Assembly: GCA_020851635.1 (NCBI GenBank)
Contig: JADZCJ010000055.1
Span: forward strand, 48,794-112,793
Length of the DNA stretch: 64,000 nucleotides
Reading direction: 5' to 3'
Source: Anaerolineae bacterium
GTDB taxonomy: Bacteria; Chloroflexota; Anaerolineae; UBA4142; SHND01
A program made the position numbers and the translations under genes. Numbering within the stretch: position 1 is the first letter of the stretch; each line of letters begins with the position of its first letter. The notes beneath the pieces were generated by a model, which was given only the letters and a program-made list of their open reading frames with translations, did no database searches and was not told the DNA's origin. Shown piece after piece: positions 1 through 8,157 of the stretch.

Positions 1-1563
1 ATGTGAAGCGTACAACATGAACTCGTCTCGCGAACGCCGCAATTCGTCCTCGTACGATTGGTCCAAAAAGATGTGCACCAGACCGGTCGAGCCGTTGCTG
101 GCAGCGAGGGGGCTGGAAATGAGCGACACTTTTTTGCGGGTGGCTGTCAAAATGCCCGAGTACGCAATGGTTGGCAGAGCCGCGGGTGTGTCTATGCCCC
201 CTTCTACGTCGGCCGCAGCATCCAATGAAAGGGGAGCGCCGGCGGATGAATTTATGGCGAGAAACAAGGATTGCCACGATCTGCCTTCGAGTTCTGTTTT
301 TGTCTGCTTGAGCAGCGCCTCGGCGGCCGGATTCAGCCACACAATTCTCTGGTGCGCATCCGTCTGCATGGCTGCAATGCCCATTGAATTGATAATTCGG
401 GCATATTCGCGTTCTTGATTCTGGGTATTCTCGAACGCGATCAAATTCTTGCCGCGCACGCGATCCAATTCACCGGCAACATCTCCGATTTCATCGGGAC
501 GATCCAGGAGAATCCGTGTCTTCCAGTCCCCCTCTGACAGACGACGTAATGCGCCCCGCAGTTCCAGCAACCCCGAATCAAAACCCTTGAGATAGTTGAA
601 CCCGATCACGCCAAAAGCGACAATGACAAGGAAATAGGCAAACGCAATCGGATTGAGCAGCTGCCCCGCCGCTTGCACTGGAGTGATCGGAGGAACGCCA
701 AGACCGAGCATGACGATCATGGGATCGCCGGGCGACGAAATAGGGGCGAACTTGAACTCGAAAGCGCCCAGAGAAGTATTCAGACTCAAGACATCTGTGG
801 CTTGAGGTTGACGATATGCCTTTGCCAACTCGGCGTGCGAGAGCTGCCCCATCAAGGGCACACCCTCGCTATCGTCCAATTCTGAGAATACAGTCTGATT
901 GTCCGCGAGAACAATCACCTGCTGATCCGGCTGAATGACGGGGATTTGGTCAACAAAGCCGTCTTGAAGAAAAAACCCGACGGCGAGAGCGCCCAACAGC
1001 TCGTCAGTGGTGTTGTCATACACCGGCAGGATCAAAACCTGTCGAGCATGTCCCGACGAGTCCACATCAAGCACGAGCGCTTCACGTTCCGAGAGCGCGC
1101 GGTCCAGCGCCGCGGCGACCCGCTCCTGATCGGGGGACATTCCTCCGCTGCCGGCGGATTGGGCAAGGATTTGCTTTTGGGTATCCCAAAACGTGGCAAA
1201 AAAGCTGTCATCCCACGCCTGGACGGATGTCAGAAGCGAATTCAGTCCCTTGCGGTCCCGGGCACGCACATACATTGCCAGAGTACCCGAGCGCGCGAGC
1301 GAGTCCGCGATTACGCGCAGCTGCGCTTTTCGGTCATGAAATATCCCCGCTGCCTGATTTAACGCCTTGTCCAGATTCTGATGAGTTGAACGACGTTCGA
1401 CAATGGTTTCGTTTACAGCGAGCGCAAGTGCAATGACCAACGGGACTACAATCGCGAGTACGAGCCAAATCCAAGCCAAATAACCTATCTTGTACCGTTT
1501 TCGCTTGCGACGATCCGGCTGTGACAGTGCAAGTGTCCTTTTATCCCACGACACAGATGCCAT
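1..1563 (-). CDS. Sensor histidine kinase, N-terminal part (cut by window start)
   Basis: This is a membrane sensor kinase of a two-component system; the visible 521 codons end exactly at a His codon at positions 3-1. A TM helix (about 28-50) precedes a roughly 250-residue extracytoplasmic sensor region with double-Cache-like character. A second TM helix (about 305-325), a HAMP-like stretch (about 326-378) and a PAS domain (about 389-505, with WLNPAAEALL) follow. The last residues, RDEFMLYASH, match the start of a HisKA H-box (usually SHELRTP), so the catalytic ATPase domain lies outside. The ATG at 1563 is chosen because AAGGGGGG lies just upstream. No partner regulator is visible. The kinase identity is inferred from domain order and the partial H-box. 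Confidence 0.85.
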   Translation of the reverse strand, partial: MASVSWDKRTLALSQPDRRKRKRYKIGYLAWIWLVLAIVVPLVIALALAVNETIVERRSTHQNLDKALNQAAGIFHDRKAQLRVIADSLARSGTLAMYVRARDRKGLNSLLTSVQAWDDSFFATFWDTQKQILAQSAGSGGMSPDQERVAAALDRALSEREALVLDVDSSGHARQVLILPVYDNTTDELLGALAVGFFLQDGFVDQIPVIQPDQQVIVLADNQTVFSELDDSEGVPLMGQLSHAELAKAYRQPQATDVLSLNTSLGAFEFKFAPISSPGDPMIVMLGLGVPPITPVQAAGQLLNPIAFAYFLVIVAFGVIGFNYLKGFDSGLLELRGALRRLSEGDWKTRILLDRPDEIGDVAGELDRVRGKNLIAFENTQNQEREYARIINSMGIAAMQTDAHQRIVWLNPAAEALLKQTKTELEGRSWQSLFLAINSSAGAPLSLDAAADVEGGIDTPAALPTIAYSGILTATRKKVSLISSPLAASNGSTGLVHIFLDQSYEDELRRSRDEFMLYASH

Positions 1564-2095
1564 AGCCCCCCTTCCGAATCAGAAACCTGCAATTCTGGGC
1601 GAATTGCAGCAGAAATGTCTCGAAACAGATCAGCCGAAAAAAAATAAAAACCGGCCATCCACAAGGCAGGATTGGTCGGTCTCACAGTAGCTCGGTGCGG
1701 ACTTGTACCCCTGGGAGTGTGACCGGGGAAGAGGGGTTGCCACACTTCATTGCTCCCAATCGGCTATTGTTTTGAAAATGACGGTTGCCGGAGTGCAGCA
1801 AAAAGCACATTTTTGCTTGTTTTGCTGCTCGTCATCTTGTAACGGTCATCTTATCAATAAAGCTATCGGGTGTCAAGCAAGATTGCGATATATTTGTTTC
1901 AGCTGTGTAACTCTCGCGTAACATCGCTGTTAATCCTGCCCGGACTATATCTCATTCCGAATGCGACCGCCTTGCCTATTTTCTGCGCTGTTGGAAAAAT
2001 AGTTACACCTTGTGCCCGGGACCCTGAGAAAAGTCGCCAATACGGCGCGGTTTTCTCCCGCAATCAAACTAAACCGCCTCGCATTTTGAGATAGT
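1564..2095. other. Intergenic region with candidate structured leader
   Basis: This 532-nt gap has no credible gene. On the minus strand the part nearest the kinase contains several mutually exclusive pairings: AGTGTG (1746-1741) with CACACT (1721-1716), CCCCT (1736-1732) with AGGGG (1712-1708), and CGGTC (1725-1721) with GACCG (1681-1677). The last pairing uses bases of the terminator arm, as an antiterminator would. The half nearer ribulokinase (about 1870-2095) shows nothing recognisable. Confidence 0.4.
1637..1679 (-). terminator. Rho-independent terminator inside the leader of the first kinase
   Basis: On the minus strand an 11-nt arm CCGACCAATCC (1679-1669), an 8-nt loop and the arm GGATGGCCGG (1660-1651) form a hairpin with one bulge, followed by a U-rich run at 1650-1637. 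It lies 74 nt upstream of the kinase start codon, so it could attenuate that gene. Alternatively it could end transcripts arriving from the ribulokinase gene. Confidence 0.6.
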
Positions 2096-3778
2096 TTATG
2101 GCTGCTTGCGCGCGTCCGCAGCAATATTTTTCATCCGTTTCATCACGTCATTCTGCCCCCTGCCAAAATAATCGTGCAACGTCTTGTATTCGCCATATAG
2201 GGCGTCGTAGATTTTTTGATGCGCCGGGACCGGATAAAAGCTCTCCTTTTTCAAGCGCGCCATTTTTTGCGCCGCTTGAACGATCGAATCATAGCCGCCC
2301 GCGCGCGCTCCCGCTGCGACAGCGCCAAACATTGCAGAACCCAGGGCGGGCGTTTGTTTCGAAGCCGCCACCTTGAACTCGCGCCCGGTCACATCGGCAT
2401 AGATTTGCATCAGCAGCTTGTTCTTTTCCGGCAGTCCGCCGCAGGCAACCAGTTCATTCACGGGCACGCCGTGAGTTTCCAATGCCTCGATAATCACGCG
2501 CGTGCCAAACGCGGTCGCTTCCAACAGGGCGCGATAAATCTCGGGCGCCCGCGTAGCAAGGGTCGCGCCGACGAGCAGACCGGTCAGATTCGCATCCACC
2601 AGCACCGAACGGTTGCCGTTCCACCAATCGAGCGCGAGCAATCCCGACTCTCCCGGTTTTGATTTGCGCGCCTCTTGTTCCAGCACGCGGTGCAGGTCCA
2701 GTCTGCGCTCTTTTGCCAGGGTATGATATAGGGGCGGCACGGCATGTTCTACGAACCATGCAAAAATATCGCCAACCCCGGACTGCCCTGCCTCATAACC
2801 GAAATAACCCGGAATGATGCCGTCTTGGACATAACCGCACATCCCCGGCACCACACGCTCTTGCGTGCCGAGCACCATGTGGCACGTGCTCGTCCCCATG
2901 ACCATGACCATTCGTCCGGGTTCGGTGACGGTCGCGGCGGGGACGGACACATGCGCGTCCACATTGGCGACCGCGACGGCAGTGCCCGCCTTGAGCCCCG
3001 TCCAACGCGCGGCGTGAGGCGTCAGTTCGCCCGCGCGAGAGCCAATCGCCGAAATGGACCGGGACATTTTCCGGTCAATCACATGTTCGAGGCGCGGGTC
3101 GAGGGCGGCAAAATATTCATCGCGCGGAAATCCTTCGCGCCGCGCCCACATCGCCTTGTAACCCGCCGTGCACGAGTTTCGCGTCTCTTGTCCGGTCAAC
3201 TGCCAGACCGTCCAATCCGCGGCCTCGATCAAACGGTCTGCCGCGCTATAAATCTCGGGCGATTCATCCAGAATTTGCAGGGTTTTGCTAAAAAACCACT
3301 CGGACGAGATTTTGCCTCCATAACGGTCAAGCCATGTCTCGCCCATTTTACGGGCGGTCGCATTGATCTTGTCCGCTTCGGGCTGCGCGGCATGATGTTT
3401 CCAGAGTTTGACCCACGCGTGGGGATTGCTGCGAAATTCGGGCAAGGCGCAGAGAGGTGTCCCATCCGCCGTAGTGGGCAGCATGGTGCATGCCGTGAAA
3501 TCAATCCCGATGCCAATGACATCATTGGCATCAACGCCGCTCAGTTTCAGCACGGCGGGAATGGTTGACTTGAACGCGCGAATATAATCTTCGGGGTCTT
3601 GCAGCGCCCAGTCTGGTTCGAGGCGAACCCTGCTGCCTGGCAGTTTGTCGTCAATTACGCCATGCTTGTATGCATACACTGCTGTGGCAAGCTCCTTGCC
3701 GTTTGCCACATCCACCAGGACCGCACGTCCCGACTCGGTCCCGAGGTCTACACCAATAGAGTATTTACGTTTTGCCAT
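2096..3778 (-). CDS. araB: Ribulokinase (AraB-type FGGY kinase)
   Basis: The enzyme phosphorylates L-ribulose to L-ribulose-5-phosphate in the cytoplasm as part of L-arabinose use. The N-terminus, [16 protein letters not shown], is the ribulokinase form of the FGGY phosphate-binding motif, followed by the [10 protein letters not shown] segment typical of Ara[20 protein letters not shown] near residue 440 is the C-terminal FGGY signature. Its 560 residues match the usual length. The ATG at 3778 has AGGTG six nucleotides upstream; a GTG at 3787 would sit on that ribosome-binding site and is rejected. No araA, araD or sugar transporter is adjacent, so the gene stands alone here. Other FGGY pentulokinases are a less likely alternative. 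Confidence 0.88.
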   Translation of the reverse strand: MAKRKYSIGVDLGTESGRAVLVDVANGKELATAVYAYKHGVIDDKLPGSRVRLEPDWALQDPEDYIRAFKSTIPAVLKLSGVDANDVIGIGIDFTACTMLPTTADGTPLCALPEFRSNPHAWVKLWKHHAAQPEADKINATARKMGETWLDRYGGKISSEWFFSKTLQILDESPEIYSAADRLIEAADWTVWQLTGQETRNSCTAGYKAMWARREGFPRDEYFAALDPRLEHVIDRKMSRSISAIGSRAGELTPHAARWTGLKAGTAVAVANVDAHVSVPAATVTEPGRMVMVMGTSTCHMVLGTQERVVPGMCGYVQDGIIPGYFGYEAGQSGVGDIFAWFVEHAVPPLYHTLAKERRLDLHRVLEQEARKSKPGESGLLALDWWNGNRSVLVDANLTGLLVGATLATRAPEIYRALLEATAFGTRVIIEALETHGVPVNELVACGGLPEKNKLLMQIYADVTGREFKVAASKQTPALGSAMFGAVAAGARAGGYDSIVQAAQKMARLKKESFYPVPAHQKIYDALYGEYKTLHDYFGRGQNDVMKRMKNIAADARKQP

Positions 3779-4039
3779 GTTTTTCACCTGGGCACGCTAT
3801 CAGCGTTAGCGTCATCAATCACGTCAACGGTAATAATCGCAAGTCAACAACTCGTCACGACTATTCCATCTAACTTTAATGAGCTGACAAATTCTGTCTC
3901 GACCGCTCGGAGGAAAACGCGAATCCTCGCGAATCATTGTTACGCTTTTCGTAACGACGAATAAAGATCAGAATTAGCCCAAATTCGCGCAAGCCGCAGT
4001 TTGGCGAAATTCGCGTTTCCTTGTGTCAGTCAATAAAAG
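3779..4039. promoter_or_regulatory. Upstream region of ribulokinase with inverted repeats
   Basis: Two inverted repeats could be operators: CGCTA-N7-TAGCG close to the ribulokinase start (about 3795-3811) and GTTACG-CTTTT-CGTAAC at 3939-3955. A 21-bp stretch at 3914-3934 is the exact reverse complement of 7432-7452. The function of all three is inferred only. Confidence 0.35.
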
Positions 4040-4054
4040 CTACTCGGGATAATG
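4009..4054. repeat. Dispersed repeat, copy A (overlaps DUF1684 3' end)
   Basis: ATTCGCGTTTCCTTGTGTCA and the following bases up to TACTCGGGATA are shared, with scattered mismatches, with 7442-7487. The repeat includes the last codons and stop of the DUF1684 gene. Confidence 0.6.
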
Positions 4055-4570
4055 GGGTTCGAAATTCTTTTCCCCCGCCTCGATCCTCACGCTCAATCGG
4101 TTCTCTGTCGGCGGAATCGGGCAGCTCCACCGCGCATAGTCATAGACACAATATGGGTTGTAAGCCAGGTTGAAATCCACAAGCAGCCGGTCGTGCCCCA
4201 CGCGCTCGGGTTCCAGATAGCGGCCCGCGCCATAGGTTTCGCGAGGCGCCGTCGCGTCAATGAACGGCACAAAATAACTGCCCGGATCGTCCTCAGACTC
4301 GTATACCTGGAGCGACACTTGGTCCTGGTCCACAGAGAATCGTATTTGCCCCACCCGAATATAGTCGCGCACGTCTCCTTTGCTGGTCTGCATTTCGACG
4401 TGTTCCGGCGCCTCATATCGCTCCAGGTCAAGCGTCAAGTTCAATGCGTCATTTTCCGGGAAATAATTCAGCCCGGTGAACGTTTTTTTCAATTCCGGTG
4501 ACAGCGGAGACCCGGCATCTTGTCTGAAATGGTCGTCTTTGAGTTTGCGAAATTGTTCCAACGCGGTCAT
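4040..4570 (-). CDS. DUF1684 family protein
   Basis: This 176-residue cytoplasmic protein matches DUF1684. The family core is seen in GRYLEPE (about residues 115-121), DFNLAYNPYCVYD (about 130-142) and the proline-rich CPIPPTENRL block near the C-terminus. The biochemical function of the family is not established. The ATG at 4570 starts MTALEQFRKLKDDHF, the usual N-terminus, and has a GAGAG element upstream; the open frame extends further upstream without family similarity. The last codons, FEPHYPE, lie inside a repeat also found near 7442-7487. The epimerase gene upstream on the same strand is separated by about 120 nt, so an operon is possible but unproven. Confidence 0.8.
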   Translation of the reverse strand: MTALEQFRKLKDDHFRQDAGSPLSPELKKTFTGLNYFPENDALNLTLDLERYEAPEHVEMQTSKGDVRDYIRVGQIRFSVDQDQVSLQVYESEDDPGSYFVPFIDATAPRETYGAGRYLEPERVGHDRLLVDFNLAYNPYCVYDYARWSCPIPPTENRLSVRIEAGEKNFEPHYPE

Positions 4571-4693
4571 GACACACTCTCTTTTGAAAATGTTGTGCAA
4601 TTCGTCACAAACGTCCCCAAATAAGTTACATTTTCGTTGGTTCGGGATGCGCCGTGGCGACATCCGCAACTCTTTTGAGGATACGCAACTGTA

Positions 4694-5608
4694 TTATCGT
4701 GCATACAATTCTTGGAGCGCCGCTTGAATTGTCGGATACCGAAATTGAAAGCCCAGCTGTTCCAGATGTTCCGGCGCCACACGCTGACCCCCCAATACCA
4801 ACAACTCACCCATCTCACCCAACACGAGTTTCATTGCAAACCCGGGCACGGGGACCGCTGCCGGGCGTCCCAACGCCTTGCCGACTGCCCTTGCAAAATC
4901 GGCGTTGCGGACCGGGTTTGGCGCCGTGAGATTAAAGACGCCGCGCGCCGTTTCGTTCAAGATCAGGAATTTCAGCGCCGCGATTTCGTCCTCGAGGTGA
5001 ATCCACGAAAACCACTGTTTGCCGCTGCCCAATTTTCCGCCTACAAACAATCGAAAGGGCAGAGCGATGACCGGCAAAAAGCCACCCTTGCGGCTCAACA
5101 CAAGCCCGGTGCGGTAGACGACGCGGCGCACGCCCATTTTTTCGACCGCGGAGGTCGAGTTTTCCCAGTCCAGACACACCGAGGACAGAAAATCAGTGCC
5201 CGCGAGCGACTGTTCGGTCAGCGTCTCGGCGCCGTGAATACCATAATACCCAATCGCGGAGGATTGCACCAGTACGCGCGGTTTTGCGGTTGCGCGCTCT
5301 ATCGCTTCCACAATAGCTTGGCCCGCATTGACACGGCTGCCGCGAATTTTTTCTTTGCGGTCGCCGATCCAGGGGACCGGTCCGATCGCTTCGCCCGCAA
5401 GATTGACAATCACATCGGCGCCGTCAACCTCGCCGCCCCAACCTTGCGCCGTGCGCGCATCCCATTTTACGATGCGTACCCCGGCGGGCAAGCTCTTGAC
5501 CCGGTCCGGTGAGCGGCTGGGCACAACAATTTCATGCCTGTCCTTGAGCAGCTCTTGAATCAATGCCGAGCCAATAAAACCTGATCCGCCTGTAATAATA
5601 ATCTTCAT
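4694..5608 (-). CDS. TIGR01777 family NAD(P)-dependent epimerase
   Basis: This 304-residue extended SDR protein belongs to the YfcH/SulA-like TIGR01777 family. The Rossmann motif is IITGGSGFIGSAL at residues 3-15, NLAGEAIG follows near residue 70, and SSAIGYYG near 125 carries the Tyr of the SDR active site. The C-terminal part carries the DUF1731-type end (LGGQRVAPEHLEQLGFQF), which is diagnostic of the family. The substrate is unknown; plant and cyanobacterial relatives act in cell division or chloroplast functions, but this cannot be transferred. The ATG at 5608 directly precedes KIIITGG; the longer frame to 5680 is low-complexity and is not used. Confidence 0.85.
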   Translation of the reverse strand: MKIIITGGSGFIGSALIQELLKDRHEIVVPSRSPDRVKSLPAGVRIVKWDARTAQGWGGEVDGADVIVNLAGEAIGPVPWIGDRKEKIRGSRVNAGQAIVEAIERATAKPRVLVQSSAIGYYGIHGAETLTEQSLAGTDFLSSVCLDWENSTSAVEKMGVRRVVYRTGLVLSRKGGFLPVIALPFRLFVGGKLGSGKQWFSWIHLEDEIAALKFLILNETARGVFNLTAPNPVRNADFARAVGKALGRPAAVPVPGFAMKLVLGEMGELLVLGGQRVAPEHLEQLGFQFRYPTIQAALQELYAR

Positions 5609-5870
5609 ACTTGGTCTTGGTCTCTGATTTGTCGTCGCCTGCAGTCGGGGCATGGGTTGCTGCTGAATCATGGCGGACAAACGTCAGCGCATCGGATTGC
5701 TTGCAAAATGTTCTTGTTCAACGGATAATAGATTACGCTGCCGAGCATCGCCGGCCGCAAACATTCTCTACCATTCTTGGTTGATTGTAAATATTTTGAT
5801 GTTTGTCACAACATAACATCATGCGGACAGTGGCTGCTCTTTTGCTTGATTTTTGGACACGAGGAGTTGT
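5609..5870. promoter_or_regulatory. Divergent intergenic region between epimerase and DUF4139 genes
   Basis: AT-rich sequence at about 5775-5820 contains an inverted repeat, GATGTT (5799-5804) and AACATC (5816-5821), upstream of the DUF4139 gene. It probably holds promoters for both divergent genes; no confident -35/-10 pair was assigned. Confidence 0.35.
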
Positions 5871-7430
5871 ATGCCCACTTTGAACACCAAACCGAGCGCC
5901 GTCACCGTTTATCCTGACCGCGCGCGCATCACGCGCGCGGGAACGCTGTCGCTCGAACCGGGAGCGCAGACCATCATCATCGCTCCCCTCCCGTCCAATC
6001 TGGATGAATCGTCACTCCGCGCCGCGGGCAAGGGAGATGCGCGCCTCACGGGGGTTCAATGCGGGCGGCAGCAGTTGATCGAGCCGGCGCCCGGCGCGGC
6101 GCAAAAAGCACAGGACAAACTTCAGACGCTGTTGGACCAGGACAAGATTTTGAGCGATGAAGAAGAGGCATGGAAACATCGGCTCGGCGTAGTCAGGACG
6201 ATTGGCGAACAAGGCGGAGAAAACTTGTCTCGCGCGCTGGCGCGCGGCAAACTATCCCTCGAGAACTTGACCGGTGTGCTGGATTACCTGAGTCAGTCGC
6301 ACGAAGCCGCAAACAACATTCTGCGTGAGCTCGCAGTCCGCCGCCGCGAGCTCGCCAAAGAGATCCAAGCCGCAAAACAAGAAGCAGACAAATTGCGCAA
6401 CGCGGCAGCCCGCGACACGTACCAGGCGCAGGTGAATCTGGACGTTCGCACCGCGGGCGAGGTAGAAATCGAATTGACCTACACGGTCTATGGCGCGAGT
6501 TGGAATGCGCTGTATGATGCGCGGCTGGATGGGGAAAAATTAGAGTGGAATTATCTGGCACAGGTGCGCCAGCAGACGGGCGAGAACTGGGACCTGCCCT
6601 ATACCCTCACCCTCTCGACCGCAACGCTCTCGACGGGTCTCGACAAACCCGAACTGCCGCCGTGGCGTGTGGACGCGTATCGTCCGCCCGAACCGCGCGC
6701 CCAAATAATGCGAATGGCTGCAACGCCGGGGGGCGCGCAAATGGCTGAGATGGCAGCGCCCGCCCCTGCCGCTGCGCCGCTGCAGGCGATGGCATACGAT
6801 GCGGCAGTTGTCGAGAGCAGCGGACCCAGCGTGACCTATCGCATTGCGACACCGCGCGCCATCCCCGCCGACGGCGAGGCACACCAGGTCGCAATCACGA
6901 CCGTCCAGACGCAGGCGAACATTGACTATTTTTGCGCGCCCAAAGTGGACGGGCACGCTTTCGTGCGGGCGCAGTTTGTAAACCCGACCGATTATCTGAT
7001 GCTGGCGGGACAGGTGAATCTGTATCACGGCGCGGATTTTGTCGGCACGCGCCGTGTCGAGACGATTGTGCCCAAACAAGAGGTCGAATTTTTTCTCGGC
7101 GCAGAGGAACGTTTACATGTCGAGCGCAAAGAAATCAAACGTTCGGTGGACAAGTCTCTGCTCGGCAACACGGGCCGCACCGCGCTTGCGTATCACATCA
7201 CGATTCAAAACCCCGCACTGGAGCAGGCAAAACTCACCGTGCTCGATCAGATTCCCGTGTCGGCACATCCCGACATTCGCGTGAAACCGGGACGCATCAC
7301 ACCCGAGACCGCGCCAAACGACCGGGGCGAATTGGAATGGCAGATCACGCTCAAACGCGGCGAACAAGCCAATTTTGAATTTGAGGTGACGGTGGAATAC
7401 CCCAAAGAACTGCGCGTGGTGGGGCTGTAA
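5871..7430 (+). CDS. DUF4139/DUF4140 (mucoidy inhibitor MuiA-like) protein
   Basis: This 519-residue protein has the two-part architecture of the MuiA-like family: an N-terminal DUF4140 domain (about 8-105, with VTVYPDRARITRAG), a coiled-coil stretch (about 85-185), and a C-terminal DUF4139 beta domain (about 200-515) containing ELTYTVYGASWNALYDARL and ending in FEFEVTVEYP. There is no signal peptide or TM helix. An Ala/Pro/Met-rich insert around residues 285-315 interrupts the beta domain. Family function is unknown; relatives have been linked to surface polysaccharide phenotypes. The start is the ATG at 5871, with GAGGAG upstream. The gene is flanked by an unrelated remnant repeat at its 3' end. 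Confidence 0.85.
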   Translation: MPTLNTKPSAVTVYPDRARITRAGTLSLEPGAQTIIIAPLPSNLDESSLRAAGKGDARLTGVQCGRQQLIEPAPGAAQKAQDKLQTLLDQDKILSDEEEAWKHRLGVVRTIGEQGGENLSRALARGKLSLENLTGVLDYLSQSHEAANNILRELAVRRRELAKEIQAAKQEADKLRNAAARDTYQAQVNLDVRTAGEVEIELTYTVYGASWNALYDARLDGEKLEWNYLAQVRQQTGENWDLPYTLTLSTATLSTGLDKPELPPWRVDAYRPPEPRAQIMRMAATPGGAQMAEMAAPAPAAAPLQAMAYDAAVVESSGPSVTYRIATPRAIPADGEAHQVAITTVQTQANIDYFCAPKVDGHAFVRAQFVNPTDYLMLAGQVNLYHGADFVGTRRVETIVPKQEVEFFLGAEERLHVERKEIKRSVDKSLLGNTGRTALAYHITIQNPALEQAKLTVLDQIPVSAHPDIRVKPGRITPETAPNDRGELEWQITLKRGEQANFEFEVTVEYPKELRVVGL

Positions 7431-7431
7431 A

Positions 7432-7487
7432 ATTCGCGAGGATTCGCGTTTTCATGTGTCAGCCAATGCAACCTACTCGGAATAGTC
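7432..7487. repeat. Dispersed repeat, copy B, with a DUF1684 3'-end remnant
   Basis: 7442-7487 matches 4009-4054. On the minus strand it reads RLSVPDYSE then stop, compared with RLSV...PHYPE then stop at the end of the intact DUF1684 gene. 7432-7452 is also the exact reverse complement of 3914-3934. Confidence 0.55.
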
Positions 7488-7518
7488 CGGCACAGACAGC
7501 GCGCGGCGCGTTAACACA

Positions 7519-8154
7519 ATGCGGCACAAGATGATGCTCTGGAACACCAAGACCTGCAAGACCTGGCAGGACATACACGACCAATACGAGGCGCTCTTGC
7601 TCGCGCACGCGATAAACGAACTCGACAAAATTGATGCGTGGTACCGCCGGGAGCTGCCCTCTCTGCTTCAAGAGCGCACGCCGCCGTACGTGACCAAAGA
7701 CGAGTTTCTGGAAATCCTACGCTGGAAGATGAAGCGCGGTGACTGGCGCGAATACAATCGGATTCGGATCGTCGAGACGGATGCCCGTATCGTCAAAAAA
7801 GCGGCGCAGGATGCCTTGACACTTGCGCGTGATTTGGACGGCGATATCCCAACAGCATCCAAAGAATACAAAAAACCCGTTCAAATTCTCTGCGAGTTGG
7901 ATGGCGTGGGTCCCGCCACCGCTTCGGCGGTGCTTGCACCCCTGCGGCCCGACCTCTACCCGTTTTTTGACGAGTGGATCGGCAAGCAGATCGAGGGTCT
8001 AGGCAAGGTCGCGTTCACACCGTCCTATTATTGCAAGTATGCGGATGCGCTGCGGACAAAAGCGGCGGAACTGAAGAAAAGATGTGGGGACAACTGGAAC
8101 GCGCAAGAGGTGGGACAGGCGTTGTGGGTCGCGAGCGGGGGGAAAACAAGATAA
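7519..8154 (+). CDS. Helix-hairpin-helix protein of unknown function
   Basis: This 211-residue soluble protein has one clear helix-hairpin-helix motif, LCELDGVGPATASAVLA, at about residues 124-140. It resembles the non-specific DNA-binding hairpin of DNA glycosylases. No catalytic Asp/Lys pair or Fe-S cysteines typical of the Nth/MutY class can be assigned. Trp- and Tyr-rich segments (WDTK-like N-terminus, FDEWIG near 153) suggest a compact helical fold. The start at 7519 keeps the full helical N-terminus; an internal ATG at 7531 is possible. The gene converges on the TIR gene with three bases between the stops. A DNA-binding or repair role is only inference. Confidence 0.6.
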   Translation: MRHKMMLWNTKTCKTWQDIHDQYEALLLAHAINELDKIDAWYRRELPSLLQERTPPYVTKDEFLEILRWKMKRGDWREYNRIRIVETDARIVKKAAQDALTLARDLDGDIPTASKEYKKPVQILCELDGVGPATASAVLAPLRPDLYPFFDEWIGKQIEGLGKVAFTPSYYCKYADALRTKAAELKKRCGDNWNAQEVGQALWVASGGKTR

Positions 8155-8157
8155 CGT

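Noticed and set aside
2744..3568. Plus-strand open frame of 274 codons inside ribulokinase
   Set aside because: It overlaps the FGGY kinase completely and has no motif or ribosome-binding site; antisense shadow.
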